The notes: generated from the letters alone by a model not told the origin. A stretch of DNA of 64,000 nt from GAS188 sp963713805 (GCA_963713805.1 CAVQNF010000007.1:1-64000), one strand, 5' to 3'. Numbered from the stretch's first letter, positions 9,892 to 22,060 are shown. Numbers and translations: made by a program.

Positions 9892-11221
9892 CAAAACTCC
9901 TCTTCGCGTCGGCCTTGCCGGCCTCGGGACCGTCGGCTCAGCCGTCGCCCGCATTCTGGCGACGCGACGCATGGCACTTTCGCGCATCGCCGGTCGCGAG
10001 ATCGTGCTCGCGGGGGTGTCGGCGCGCGATCGTACCGCGCGATCGCGGCACGGATCTTGGAGGTGTTGCCTGGTTCGATGATCCGGTCGCGCTTGCCGCC
10101 GCTCCGCAGCTCGACGTCGTCGTCGAGCTCATCGGGGGCGAGGAGGGAGCCGGCGAGAGCGACGCTCGAGACGGCGATCCGAGCCGGCAAGGGCGTCGTG
10201 ACGGCGAACAAGGCCTTGCTCGCCAAGCATGGCACCGAGCTCGCGAGGGCGGCCGAAAAGGCGCGTGTTCCTCTCGCTTTCGAGGCGGCGGTCGCCGGTG
10301 GCATCCCGATCATCAAGACGTTGCGCGAAGCGCTTTCCGGCAATGAGATCACCCGCATCCAGGGCATCCTCAACGGCACCTGCAACTATATCCTCAGCCG
10401 CATGGAGACCGAGAAGCTCGGCTTCGCCGATGTTCTCGCCGACGCGCAGCGCCTCGGCTATGCGGAAGCCGATCCGACCTTCGATGTCGGCGGCTTCGAT
10501 ACGGCCCATAAGCTTGCCATCCTCACGAGCCTCGCCTTCGGCACCAGGATCGACGCGGACGCCATCCATGTGGAGGGCATCGCCTCGATCACCCCGCTCG
10601 ATCTCGCGATGGCCGACGAGCTCGGCTTTCGCATCAAGCTCCTCGGCGTCGCCGTGCGTACCGCGAATGGTGTCGAGCAGCGCGTGCATCCGACCATGGT
10701 GGCCAAGGGCGCGGCGATCGCCGAGGTGATGGGTGTGACGAATGCCGTCACCATCGATGCGGATGCGGTGCGCGAGATCACGCTCGTCGGCCCCGGGGCC
10801 GGCGGCGAGGCGACGGCTTCGGCGGTGGTCGCCGACATCACCGACATCGCGCGCGGACGCCTCGCACCGCCCTTCGGTCTTCCCGTCGATCAGCTCGCCG
10901 AGCCGAGGCGTGCGCCCGATGCAGCGCCATGAAGGGCGGCTATTACGTGCGACTTTCGGTCTATGATCATCCGGGCGCCGCCGCTGCCATCGCGACGCGC
11001 TTCGCCGAGCAGAAGATCTCGCTCGAGAGCATCCTCCAGAAGGGGCGGGCGCGCATAGCAAGCCACGTCGCTCTCACGCAACGGTTGCCGAAAACGCGGT
11101 CCCGGTGGTTCTGATCACCTATGCGACGACGGAAAGCGCCATTCGGATCGCCCTTGACGCGGTGACGGCGGACGGGCACATCGCCGAGCCGCCTCAGGTG
11201 ATCCGCATCGAGCGCGATTAG
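9881..11221 (+). CDS. hom: Homoserine dehydrogenase
   Basis: Reduces aspartate semialdehyde to homoserine, the branch point to threonine and methionine. The protein begins MPQDKTPLRVGLAGLGTVG, a Rossmann GxGxxG motif near residues 12-20. Then come LDVVVELIGG, GKGVVTANKALLAKHG (with the conserved lysine), FEAAVAGGIPIIKTLREAL, GILNGTCNYILSRM (substrate site) and EADPTFDVGGFDTAHKLAIL. A C-terminal ACT-type regulatory segment (YYVRLSVYDHPG) ends with PPQVIRIERD at 11221. Frame changes near 10030, 10149, 10925 and 11075 break the frame; at 10149 ignoring one A restores it. About 446 codons in total, as expected for the family. glpX follows 52 bp downstream on the same strand. Confidence 0.92.
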
Positions 11222-11273
11222 TGCTTGCCGCTCGCCGCGTTCAATGCCGTTCCGACACAAGGGAAGAGACGCC

Positions 11274-12272
11274 ATGCGCGAGGCCATCACGGTCCGATCC
11301 GACAAGATCATCGAACGCATCCTCACCTTGGAGCTGGTGCGCGTCACCGAGCGCGCCGCGGTCGCATCCGCGCGCTTGCGAGGGCGCGGCGACGAGAAGG
11401 CGGCGGATCAAGCGGCGGTCGATGCCATGCGGCGCGAGCTGAACAAGCTCCAGATCGACGGAACGGTGGTGATCGGGGAAGGCGAACGCGACGAGGCGCC
11501 GATGCTCTTCATCGGCGAGAAGGTCGGCAACGGCAAGGGCCCGAAGGTGGACATCGCCGTCGACCCGTTGGAGGGAACGACGCTTTGCGCCAAGGACATG
11601 CCGGGCTCGATCGCCGTGATGGCGATGGCCGAGCACGGCACGCTGCTCAACGCCCCCGACGTCTATATGGAGAAGATCGCGATCGGCCCCGGTTACCCCG
11701 AAGGCACCGTCGATCTCGACGCGACGCCGGAGGAGAATATCCGTGCGCTCGCCAAGGCGAAGGGCGTGTCGCCGAGCGAGATCACCGCGCTCATTCTCGA
11801 CCGGCCGCGCCACGCCGAATTGATCTCGCGCGTGCGCGCGCTCGGCGTCGGCATCCGCCTGATCACCGACGGGGACGTGGCGGGCGTGATCTTCACCAGC
11901 AAGCCCGAGGAGACGGGCATCGACATCTATATGGGAATTGGCGCCGCGCCAGAGGGGGTGCTGGCCGCGGGCGCGCTGCGTTGCGTCGGCGGGCAAATGC
12001 AGGGGCGCTTGGTCCTCGACACGCCTGAAAAACGGTCGCGAGCGGCCGCCATGGGCGTCAAGAACCCCAAGCGCAAATATAGCCTGCTCGATCTTGCTTC
12101 CGGCGACGTGATCGTGGCGGCGACCGGCGTCACGGACGGTGCGCTCTTGTCGGGCGTGCGCTTCGGCAAGGACCTCATCGAGACCGAGACGGTCGTCTAC
12201 CGCTCGGCCACAGGTACCGTGCGCCGCATCAGGGCCGAGCATCGCGAATTCGAGAAATTCCACCTCGGGTAG
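11274..12272 (+). CDS. glpX: Class II fructose-1,6-bisphosphatase
   Basis: Dephosphorylates fructose-1,6-bisphosphate in gluconeogenesis and, in autotrophs, the Calvin cycle; it can also act on sedoheptulose-1,7-bisphosphate. The ATG at 11274 follows a GGGAAGAG ribosome-binding site and gives an uninterrupted 332-residue protein. Diagnostic GlpX motifs are visible: DGTVVIGEGERDEAPM (residues 62-77, metal and phosphate site) and VDPLEGTTL (96-104), then ERSRAAAMG-like and LLDLASGDVIVAATGVT segments. It directly follows hom and may share its transcript. In many Hyphomicrobiales hom, glpX and recJ are neighbours, so the position is typical. recJ is not seen here; the next gene is an alpha-2-macroglobulin. 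Confidence 0.95.
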   Translation: MREAITVRSDKIIERILTLELVRVTERAAVASARLRGRGDEKAADQAAVDAMRRELNKLQIDGTVVIGEGERDEAPMLFIGEKVGNGKGPKVDIAVDPLEGTTLCAKDMPGSIAVMAMAEHGTLLNAPDVYMEKIAIGPGYPEGTVDLDATPEENIRALAKAKGVSPSEITALILDRPRHAELISRVRALGVGIRLITDGDVAGVIFTSKPEETGIDIYMGIGAAPEGVLAAGALRCVGGQMQGRLVLDTPEKRSRAAAMGVKNPKRKYSLLDLASGDVIVAATGVTDGALLSGVRFGKDLIETETVVYRSATGTVRRIRAEHREFEKFHLG

Positions 12273-12567
12273 CGGCCGGCGACCCGTAGGGACTCATGCC
12301 CCGCCTCGCCCTCGAGAGCCCGCTTGGCATCACCTCGGCGCGACCGGAAAATTGCCCTCCGTGTCCGTACGATCGCGCGAGCGAGCGGTCCAATATGCCT
12401 TTGGGATGGGCCCTGCCGCTCTTGAATGATCACACATGAGTGAACCCGCGCACGGCTTTCCCATCCGGCACACCGGCTGCTAAGCTGACAAATCACCGTC
12501 ATGGTCGCGCCATTGTGCGGCCACGTTGGAATTTTCCAAATGGCGGGCGCAGCGGAGGGGTCTCGAA

Positions 12568-15500
12568 TGCAACGGTTGGCCTGCCTGGCGGCTTTTGTCG
12601 TCACCTTGCTGCTCGCCCCACCGGCCTTCGCCGACAAATCCTTCGTCCAAGAGGAACTCACGACCGATGTCGCGCGCTTGCCGGCGGCGCTGCGGAAAGA
12701 GGCAGGCGGTCTCACCCAGCGCCCGTCGGCAAAGCTCGTGCCGGACGGCATAGCGGCTCTTTCGCAGGGAGATGCCCGGCGCGCGCTCGATCTGTTCGGC
12801 GCCGCGGTCGCGAACGACGAGAAGAATGCGGCCGCCTGGCTCGGCTATGGCAATGCCGCTTTCGCGGTCGTGCCCAGGGACTCCTACGAGAAATACACGC
12901 TGCGCGGGCGCGCGGTTGCCGCCGCCTATGGTTCCTATCAGCGGGCTTCGAGTCCGGCGGAAGAGGGAAAGGCGCTGGCGCTGCTCGGCAAGGTCTTGGC
13001 CGATCTCCAGCGATGGCGCCCCGCGCTGAACGCCTACCGCGCCAGCCTCGATCGGCGCGATGATGCCGACATCCGCACGACTTACGAGAATTTGCGCAAG
13101 GAGCACGGCTTCCGCGTCGTCGACTACACGGTCGATTCGGATGCGCAGGAGCCCCGCATCTGCTTCCAATTTTCCGATCCCTTGGAGCGGGGCAAGGTCG
13201 ATTTCGCGCCTTATCGTCACCGTCTCCGGCATCGCCAATCCGGCCATCACGGTCGAGGAATCGCAGCTTTGCGTCGAGGGCGTAAAGCATGGCGAGCGCT
13301 ACGCCATCGTGCTGCGCGAAGGATTGCCCTCCTCGGTCAACGAACCCCTTCTCAAATCGGCCGACTACGAAATCTACGTGCGCGACCGCTCTGCGCAAGT
13401 GCGCTTCAGCGGCAAGAACTATGTGCTGGCGCGCATCGGACAGGAAGGCATCCCGCTCCTCTCGATCAACGCGACCAAGATCAACGTCACGATCAACCGC
13501 ATCGGAGACCGCAGTCTCCTGCCGACCTTGCGCTCCGACGATTTCCTCAACCAGATCTCGGCCTATCGCGCCGGCCAGATCTCGGATCAGGACGGCGTCA
13601 AGGTCTGGAGCGGCTCGATCGACGCAAAGCCGATTGCCAATGCCGAGGTGACGACCGCCTTTCCGGTGCTCGAAGCCGTGGGCAAGCTCGAAGCCGGCGT
13701 CTATGTCATGACGGCCTGGCCCGACGGGGTGGCCGCCGACGATGATGCCTCGCGAGCGACGCAATGGTTCGTGGTCTCGGATTTCGGCCTCACCGCCTTC
13801 TCCGGAACCGACGGCGTGCACGTGCTGGTGAAGTCGCTCGCGAGCGCCGGGCCGCTTTCGGGCGTCGAGCTGCGGCTCATCGCCAAGAACAACGAGGTGC
13901 TCGACACCAAGGTGACGGACGCGAACGGCTATGCAGCTTTCGGCGCCGGGCTTTCGCGCGGAAGCGGCGGCATGGCGCCTTCGATGGTGGTGGCCTCGGA
14001 CGGCAAGGGCGATTACGGCTTTCTCGATCTGCAGCTCACCGCTTTCGATCTCACCGACCGCGGGGTCAAGGGAAGGCTGGTCCAGACGGCGCTCGACGCC
14101 TTCCTCTTCACCGAGCGGGGCGTCTACCGCTCGGGCGAGACCGTGTTTCTCACCGCGCTTTTGCGCGATGCCAAGGGAGCCGTGGTGCAAGGCTTCCCGA
14201 TGACCATCGTGATTCAGCGCCCGGACGGTGTCGAATACAAGCGTGTCAAGCTCGATGACCAGGGCCTCGGCGGACGTTCCTTCGCGCTGCCGCTGCTTTC
14301 GGACGCACAGCACGGCACCTGGCGCATCCAGGCCTATGCCGACCCGAAATCGGATCCCATCGGGGAGACGAGCTTCCTTTTGGAAGACTACGTTCCCCAA
14401 AGGCTCGAAGTGACCCTCGCGCCCGGCGAGAAGGTGCTCCAGGCAGGGCAGCCGGCGCGCATCGGCGTCGATGCGCGCTTCCTCTACGGCGCGCCGGGCG
14501 CGGGCCTCGATGTGACGGGCAACGTCACGATCGAGCCGATCGAGGGCGGCAGCTTGCCGGGGCTCGAAGGCTATACGGTCGGGTTGCAGGACGAGGCTTT
14601 CCAAAACCAGTCGAACGCAGTCGAGGAAGGGGCCACCACCGATGCCAAAGGCCACGCCGATGTCGAGGTGGCGCTCGACGATGTCGCGGCGCCCCGGCCG
14701 CTCGAAGCCAAGATCACCCTCACGGTCGGGGAGGCCGGCGGACGCACTCTCGACCGCACGGTGACCTTGCCGATCAGGCCCTCGCATGCGGTCATCGGCG
14801 TGAAGAAGCTGTTCAGCGACGAGCAGCTCGTCGAGAACAGCGTCGCCAAATTCGAGCTCGTCGCGGCCGACCCGCAAGGCGCGCGGGCGGCGGAGAAGGA
14901 TGCCGCCTGGACGCTGAGCGAGGTGCACAAAACCTATCAATGGTTCCGACGCGACGGGAACTGGAATTTCGAACCCGTGACCACGACGCGCAAAATCGCC
15001 GACGGTCGCGTGGACATCGCGGCGAATGCGCCGGGCAATATCGAGGTCCCGGTGAAATACGGCAGCTATCGGCTGGACGTGCGTTCCGCCGACGGCGCGG
15101 CGCAAACCGCCGTCGGCTTCTATGCCGGCTGGGGTGGAGGCGCGACGGCGGACACGCCCGACACGCTCGAGGTCACGCTCGACAAGCACGCCTATAATTC
15201 GGGCGAGAGCGCCAAGCTTCATTTCACGGCGAAATTCGCTGGAACCGCGACAGTCGCGGTCGTCAACGAAGGCGTGCACGCCCTCAGGACTTTCGAAATT
15301 CGCGCCGGCGACAACGATGTCGAGGTGCCGATCGAGCCGAACTGGGGTGCCGGCGCCTATATGCTCGCCCTGGTTCATCGTCCGCTCGACACGCTGGCCA
15401 AGCGCTTGCCCGGCCGCGCGCTGGGGCTCGCCTGGTTCGGCATCGATCAAGCGTCGCACGCGCTCGGCGTCGAGCTTTCGCCGCCTGAGAAGGTGCGCCC

Positions 15501-17773
15501 GCGCGGCCGGCTCGACATCCCGGTGAAGCTTACGGGGCTCGATCCCGGCGAGGAGGCCTATGTCACTGTCGCGGCCGTCGACGTCGGGATCCTGGATCTC
15601 ACGAGCTACGAAGTGCCGAAGCCTGGAGAGTATTTCTTCGGCCAGCGCCAGATGGGCGCGGAGGTTCGCGACCTTTACGGCTTCCTGATCGACGGCATGC
15701 AGGGCGAGAAGGGTGCCATCCGGTCGGGAGGCGACGCCGGCGGCGGCCTCAAGGCGGATACGCCGACGCAGCCTCCGCTCGCGCGCTATTCGGGCATCGT
15801 GAAGGTTGGCCCGGACGGCACGGCGCAGGTGTCCTTCGATCTGCCGGCCTTCAACGGGACGGTGCGCGTGATGGCCGCCGCTTGGTCGAAGACGAGGGTG
15901 GCGCAGGCCTCGAAGGACGTCGTCGTTCGCGATCCGGTGGTGGCCGAGGCGACCTTGCCGCGCTTCCTCAATCTCGGTGACGAGATCTCGCTTCAACATC
16001 GCCATCGATAATGTCGAGGCTCCGGCCGGCGAATTTTCCATCGATGTCGATGTGCATGGCCCGCTCGTGCTGCCGGCGACCGCGACCCACGCGACGCTCA
16101 GCCTCGCCGCACACGAGCGAAAGAGCATCGAGATCCCGGTGAAGGCCGCCGGCATCGGCACGGGCACGCTCGACGTGACGCTCGCCGGCGCGGCGGGAAG
16201 CTTCACGCAGAGCTTGGCGGTGAGGATCGAGGCGGGCAGGCCGGAGGTCTATCGTCGCATCGTGCGACCGATGCCGCCTCAGGCGAGCCTTACGTCTCGA
16301 AGGATCTGCTCACCGAGTTCCTGCCTGGCACGGGCTCCGTCGGCGTTTCGGTCGCGCCTCTCGTCGCGATCGACGTCGCCGCGCTTTTGCAGGCGCTCGA
16401 CCGCTATCCTTATGGATGCACGGAGCAGACGGTGTCGCGAGCGATGCCGCTCCTCTACGTCAATCAGCTCGCTTCGACGGAGCGGCTGGGCCTCGATCCC
16501 GACATCGACGGCCGGATCAAGACGGCGATCGAGCGCGTCTTGTCGCGCCAATCCTCGAACGGCTCCTTCGGCTTGTGGTCGCAGGAATCCTCCGACGACA
16601 TCTGGCTCGACGCATTCACGGCGGACTTCCTGACGCGGGCGCGCGAGCGCAATTTCGAGGTGCCGCAGCTCGCCCTGCAATCGGCGCTCGACAGGTTGCG
16701 CAACTTCGTCAAGCATTCCGAGCCGAATGCGGAGGAGGCGGACGGCTTCGCCTATGCGGCCTATGTGCTGGCGCGCAACCATCGCCCGATCGTGGGCGAT
16801 CTGCGCTATGCGGCCGACACCAAGCTCGACGTGTTCGAAAGCCCCTTCGCCCGGGCCCAGATCGCGGCGGCCCTGGCGCTTTTGGGCGACAAGGGGCGCT
16901 CGCAAGCGACCTTCGCCTCGGCCATCGATCTGTTCCGCAACGAGAAGGACACGGGCTTGTCGCGCCCCGACTATGGATCGCGTCTGCGCGATGGAGCCGG
17001 CACCCTCGCGCTCGCGGCGGAATCGGGCATTCCCCAGGACGAGCTCGTCAAGGTGAGCGCGGTGATGGACGATGCCCGCTCTTCGCGCCTCTTCACCAGC
17101 ACGCAGGAGAATGCCTGGATGGTGCTCGCCGCCCAGGCCCTCGCCGCGACCTCGAAAGAGCTCACGGTCAAGGTCGACGGCACGGATCGCAAGGGCACTT
17201 TCAACGCGCGCTATTCGGACGAAAGCCTCGACGGCGAAGCCGCTCACCGTGCAGAATACGAGCGACCTGCCGGCGCAATCGATCCTCACGGTCTCCGGCA
17301 ACGTGCTCACGGAGGAGCCGGCTGCCAACCAAGGCTATGCGGTGGCACGCGAATATTACAAGCTCGACGGCTCCAAGGCCGACCTTTCCAAGGTGAAGCA
17401 GAACGACCGATTGGTCGTGGTGCTCAAGATCACGGAGCCGGAAGCGAAATACGCGCGCCTGTTGATCGTCGATCCGTTGCCGGCCGGCCTCGAGATCGAC
17501 AATCCGAAGTTGATGGACGCAGATCAGCTCTCGGCGCTCGATTGGCTGAAGCAGGACGTGTCGCCCTCGACGGCGGAGTATCGCGACGACCGTTTCGTCG
17601 TCGCCGTCGATCGATCGCCGGGCCAGCCCGCCTCCTTCGCTTTCGCCTATATGGTGCGCGCGGTGTCTCCGGGGCATTACGTGCATCCGCCCACGACGGT
17701 CGAGGACATGTATCGCCCGGAGCGTTATGGTCGCGCCGCCTCCGGATCGCTCGTCGTCGCCCCGGCGAAATAG
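12568..17773 (+). CDS. Bacterial alpha-2-macroglobulin (periplasmic protease trap)
   Basis: A protein of about 1,735 residues. The signal peptide MQRLACLAAFVVTLLLAPPA ends in AFA-D, a type I cleavage site with no lipobox, so the mature protein should be soluble in the periplasm. An N-terminal TPR-like part (ALSQGDARRALDLFGAAV) precedes the macroglobulin-like domains (AFLFTERGVYRSGETVFLTAL, YVPQRLEVTLAPGEKVLQAGQ). The thioester motif CTEQ in YPYGCTEQTVSRAMPLL is encoded at 16417-16428. The thiol ester is used by the family to trap attacking proteases. The next gene is pbpC, the usual partner: the pair is thought to protect and repair the envelope. Frame changes near 13213, 15988, 16290 and 17228 are the only breaks; three of the four vanish if one base is dropped. 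Confidence 0.93.
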
Positions 17774-17799
17774 GGGGGAGTGGTGGGAAGGACGGGTCC

Positions 17800-19963
17800 T
17801 TGACGAGGCTCGCCCCCGAAGCTCCTGCCGGCTCGCCGGCTCCGGCGCTTGCGGCCATTCGCGAAAAGAGGCGCAAACGGCTTCGCCTTCTCGGCGCCAG
17901 CCTTGTGCTTTCGCTCTTGCTCGCGGGTGCCGGCGCTTATGGCGCCTGGCGCGCGATCGCCGCGCTCGGGCCTGTTCCCTGGCCTTCGGATGAGGAGGCA
18001 TCGGCCGTCGTGCTCGATCGCACGGGCGTGCTGCTGCGCGCCTTCACCACGCCGAACGGGCGTTGGCGACTGCCGATCGAAGCGCGCAATGTCGACCAGC
18101 GCTATCTCGGCATGCTGGTCGCCTACGAGGACCGCCGCTTCCCGAAGCATCGCGGGGTCGACCCTCTCGCGGTCATGCGAGCGACGCTGCAGATGATCCT
18201 GCACGGCCGGGTCGTATCGGGCGCTTCGACGCTCACCATGCAGGTGGCGCGCCTTCTCGAGCCGAGGTCGGATCGTTCGGTCTCGACCAAGCTGCGCCAG
18301 ATGATCCGCGCGATCGAAATCGAAGAGGCGCGTACGAAGATCGAGATTCTCGATCTCTACCTCAGGCTTGCACCTTACGGAGGCAATATCGAAGGCCTGC
18401 GCGCCGCGAGCTTCGCCTATTTCGGCAAGGAACCGAAGCGGCTCTCGGTCGGCGAGGCCGCATTCCTCGTAGCTCTCGCCGCAGTCGCCGGAAACGCGCC
18501 GGCCCGACCGTTTCCCGCAAGCGGCGGAACGTGCCCGCGCACGCGTGCTCGACCGGGCGCGCGAACGCGGCCTCATCAGTGTCGCGGAAGCCGAAAACGC
18601 CAAGGCCGAGCCCATTCCGACCGAGCGGCGGCCCTTCCCGGCGGTGGCGGCCCATGCGGCGCAGGAGGCGCTCGAGGCGACGCCGGGCGAGCGTGTGATC
18701 CGGCTTGCGATCGATGCGCGCTGCAAGCCGCGCTCGAGACATTGGCCCGCCAGCGCCTCGCGGGGCTCGATCCGCGACTCTCGACCGCCATTCTCGTGGT
18801 CGACAACGCGACGGGCGAGTTGCGCGCCCATGTCGGCTCACCCGATTTCCTCTCGGAGACGCGCTCGGGCTCGATCGACATGGCGCATGCCTTGCGCTCG
18901 CCGGGCTCGGCGCTCAAGCCCTTCATCTATGCGCTCGCTTTCGAGGATGGCGATCGCACATCCCGAGACGCTCATCGACGATCGCCCGGCGCGCTACGGC
19001 ACCTATGCGCCCGAGAATTTCGATTTTGCCTATCAGGGCGCCGTCACGGCGCGACGGGCCTTGCAGATGTCGCTCAACCTGCCTGCGGTGTCGCTGCTCT
19101 CGCAGGTGGGACCTGAGCGTTTCATCGCGAGATTGCGATCGGCGGGCGCGAGGATCGTTCTGCCGCAAGGAGACAACGCCGGGTCTGGCGGTCGGCCTCG
19201 GTGGGGTCGGGATCGACGCTCGAGGATATCGCGCGGCTTTATGCCGGGCTGGCGCGGGGAGGGGATGTCCCTGTTCTCGTGCGGCGCCTCGACGAGGCGT
19301 CGGCGATCGCCGATGCGCTTCACCGAGGCGGCGCCCTCCTGGTATGTCGCCGACATTCTCAAGGGCGCCGCGCCGCCGCTCAACGGGGCAGCCGATCGCA
19401 TCGCCTTCAAGACGGGCACCTCCTATGGCTACCGCGATGCCTGGGCGGCGGGCTTCGACCGCAGAACGACCATCGCGGTCTGGGTCGGCCGCCCTGACAA
19501 TGGGGCGGTGCCAGGGCTCGTCGGGCGCGTCTCGGCGGCGCCCATCCTTTTCGATGCCTTCGCGAGGCTCGGGCGCGATCTCGAATCCATTCCGGCTCCG
19601 CCGGGAGCGATTCTCGCGCGCAGCACGGCCGCGCTACCGCCGCCGCTTCGCCGCTTGGCGGCGCAGGGCGAATTGCCGCCCCCTGGAAACGGGGTCTCGG
19701 CCCCGGAGACGCTGAAAATCGTCTTTCCGCTGGATGGAAGCGCCATCGACCTCGGGCTCGCCGCGGGTGCGAATGGGGCGCCGCTCGCCTTGAAAGCGCT
19801 CGGCGGATCGCCGCCTCTCACCTGGCTCGTCGATGGGGCGCCGGTGCTGCGCGACGAGCCGCGGCGCAACACCGCCTGGGTTCCGGAGGGTGCCGGATTT
19901 CTCCATCTGACCGTGATGGATTCGACCGGCGCTACGGACAGCGTTTCGGTGCGCGTCGAGTAG
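17800..19963 (+). CDS. pbpC: Penicillin-binding protein 1C (bifunctional glycosyltransferase/transpeptidase)
   Basis: Begins 27 bp after the alpha-2-macroglobulin gene, probably at the TTG at 17800 (LTRLAPEAPAG) behind GGGAAGGA. One membrane helix (LLGASLVLSLLLAGAG) anchors it. The glycosyltransferase domain has the catalytic EDRRFPKHRGVDP, then GASTLTMQVARLLEPR and KIEILDLYL. The transpeptidase domain has the active serine in SALKPF (Ser codon 18907), SLNLPAV, and KTGTSYGYRDAW (Lys codon 19409). The final 90 residues (IVFPLDGSAIDLGL to DSVSVRVE) match the PBP1C C-terminal domain. Frame changes near 18510, 18730, 18953, 19190 and 19260 interrupt it; at 18953 and 19190 one extra base is enough to explain the break. 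About 720 residues in all. Partnership with alpha-2-macroglobulin is the established context (yfhM-pbpC in E. coli). Confidence 0.93.
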
Positions 19964-20247
19964 AGCGGCCGGAACGCACAAACATTCGGCCTCCCGGCAG
20001 AGCCCCTCGTTTTTTCGATAGCTGCGCTGCGTGACCGCATATTCCGGGTCGCTGGCGAGTCTTGTGGGCACGGATGCTGCTCGCAAGCGATCGAGGAGCA
20101 TCGGCGGAGCGGGTGGACCCAAACCGCGCGGCTCAGCGCGCCTTTCCTTCTGCGCGAGCCACGGAAGGTGAGGGGAGTTGCATGGGCGCGGCGGCGCCGA
20201 GCATGCCCGGGTCAATGCTCTGGTGCCGTGAAGTGAAAGGTTCTGCC

Positions 20248-20917
20248 ATGAAGACGTCGGCTTTAGGTATTCCCCTTTCCAGCTTCCGGCTTGTGGTTGC
20301 GGTGCTTGCGGCCATGTCCTTTCTCTCCTGGTGGATGCAGGGAAGCGAGCCCACCATGCCGGCCGCGAGCGCCAAGGCGAGCATGTCGATCGCCACCTTT
20401 GCGGGAGGCTGTCTCTGGTGCATGCAGCCGCCCTTTGACGAGCTGGCAGGCGTGCTCAGGACGACGCCCGGCTACACGGGCGGAACGAAAACAAATCCGA
20501 CGGATGAGGAGGTCCTGAGCGGCATGACGGGGCATGCCGAGGCGATCGAGGTCGTCTACGATCCGGGCAAGGTGAGCTACGAGAAGCTGCTCGACGTCTT
20601 CTGGCACAATATCGATCCCCTCACCAGGAACGCGCAATTCTGCGATCACGGGACCCAATACCGCACGGCAATCTTCTATCATGACGACGCGCAGAGGAAG
20701 CTCGCCGAGGCCGCCAAATCGAGGATCGAGACGAGCGCTGGACTTCAAGAGCCCGATCGTCACGCAAATCGTCAAAGCGGACATATTCTACCCGGCCGAA
20801 GACTATCACCGGGAACTCTACGGCAAGAGCTCCGAACAATACGTGTTCTATCGCAACGATTGCGGCCGCGACGCGCGCTTGCGGCAGGTCTGGGGTGCGG
20901 CTGCTCCGATCGATTGA
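20248..20917 (+). CDS. msrA: Peptide methionine sulfoxide reductase MsrA, membrane-anchored or exported
   Basis: Reduces methionine-S-sulfoxide in oxidised proteins. The ATG at 20248 adds a hydrophobic N-terminal segment (FRLVVAVLAAMSFLSWWM, residues 13-30) ahead of the catalytic domain, so the enzyme is probably exported or held in the membrane facing the periplasm. The catalytic cysteine is residue 55 in FAGGCLWCMQPPF; the family motif is GCFWC, so phenylalanine is replaced by leucine. Further signatures: GVLRTTPGYTGGTK, GHAEAIEVVYDP, FWHNIDPLTRNAQFCDHGTQYRTAIF and AEDYHRELY. A frame change near 20738 splits the last 60 residues. The stop at 20917 faces lipB on the opposite strand 33 bp away. 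Confidence 0.9.
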
Positions 20918-20950
20918 AGTTTCAAGCCCGATGCGATGAGCGAACGCCGC

Positions 20951-21616
20951 TCAGGCGCAACGCGTCTGCCCGAACACCTCGACAAAGGCCGCGCGCAAAG
21001 CCGCGTCGAGCTCCGGCATCGCGACCGGCCAGCCGAGATCGGCAAGGCTCGTCACGCCATACCCCGTGATGCCGCAGGGGACGATCCCACGATAATGGGA
21101 CAGCTCCGGGTCCACATTGATCGAGATGCCGTGAAAGCTCACCCAGTGACGCACGCGAATGCCGATCGCCGCGATCTTGTCCTCGATGTCCTCACCCTTC
21201 CCGGGTCGGCGCACCCAGACGCCGACGCGGCCCTCGCGCCGCTCGCCGCGGATGTTGAAGGCCGCGAGCGTCGCAATGATCCAGGCTTCAAGCGCATGCA
21301 CGAAGGCGCGCAGATCGGGCCTGCGCCGGCCGAGATCGAGCATCACATAGGCCACGCGCTGGCCGGGCCCATGATAGGTGAACTGACCGCCGCGCCCGGT
21401 CTTGAATACCGGGAGAAGGCCGGGTTCGACGAGGTCCTGCACGCGCGCCGAGGTGCCGGCGGTGTAGAGCGGGGGATGCTCGACGAGCCAGACGCGCTCC
21501 GCGGCTCTCCCGTCCGCGATCGCGGCAACGCGGGCCTCCATTTCGGTGACCGCCTCCTCATAGGGCGTGAGGCCCTCCGAGATGGCCCATTCGACCTTGC
21601 CGCCGTCGCGCGCCAT
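20951..21616 (-). CDS. lipB: Lipoyl(octanoyl) transferase
   Basis: Transfers octanoate from acyl-carrier protein to lipoyl domains, the first step of lipoate synthesis for pyruvate and 2-oxoglutarate dehydrogenases. From the ATG at 21616 (MARDGGKVEWAISEGLTPYE) the 221-residue frame is uninterrupted. Family motifs: WLVEHPPLYTAGTSA, GRGGQFTYHGPGQRVAYVMLD (substrate-binding RGG..T.HGPGQ), DKIAAIGIRVRHWVSFHGI with the catalytic lysine near IAAIG, and IVPCGITGYGVTSL with the catalytic cysteine in PCG. The frame stays open upstream to MKPDKLNIASS around 21760; that extension lacks family similarity, so the internal ATG is preferred. It diverges from icd, another gene linked to lipoate-dependent central metabolism. 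Confidence 0.93.
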   Translation of the reverse strand: MARDGGKVEWAISEGLTPYEEAVTEMEARVAAIADGRAAERVWLVEHPPLYTAGTSARVQDLVEPGLLPVFKTGRGGQFTYHGPGQRVAYVMLDLGRRRPDLRAFVHALEAWIIATLAAFNIRGERREGRVGVWVRRPGKGEDIEDKIAAIGIRVRHWVSFHGISINVDPELSHYRGIVPCGITGYGVTSLADLGWPVAMPELDAALRAAFVEVFGQTRCA

Positions 21617-22060
21617 AAAAGCGGCGCCGGCCCGTACCCCCGAGTTTTGCTCACTCGCGCGAGGTGCACTCTCGACCTCGACGACATGGTTCGAGCCGCC
21701 CTCGTCGCGCGGCGCGCGATGCCGTGCGCGCGATGATGCGATATTGAGCTTGTCGGGTTTCATCAGGGGAACATCGACCTTTCGCCTGACGATTTCAATC
21801 TTTCCAAGAGGCTGCAGAGAGGCCGACAGAGGCCGCGGAGGTGCTTTGCCCCTGCCCGAGGCGGTGCTATAGCGCCCCATTCGCTCCCTTGAGGTCTCGG
21901 CTCCGGCGTGAGCCCCTCTGTCGAGAAGGCTTGGTCCTCGGGGGTTGAGAATGCGGATCGATCCTGGCGTCTCATGGAAAGAGCGGCGGATCCGATCCGC
22001 CAGCGCTCGCCCGGCCGGGAGGGGCGCGCTCTCCAAATGCACGCTCAAGAGGTTTTCCAG
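21617..22060. other. Intergenic region between lipB and icd
   Basis: 444 bp between divergent genes. Part of it may encode an N-terminal extension of LipB if the upstream ATG near 21760 is used. No repeat or terminator is evident. A plausible icd ribosome-binding site (AAGAGG) lies at 22047-22052. Confidence 0.45.

Noticed and set aside
12712..16206. A 1,164-codon open frame on the minus strand
   Set aside because: It is antisense to the alpha-2-macroglobulin gene, which has clear motifs. The frame is low-complexity Arg/Asp/Gly-rich with no family resemblance, a usual shadow in GC-rich DNA.
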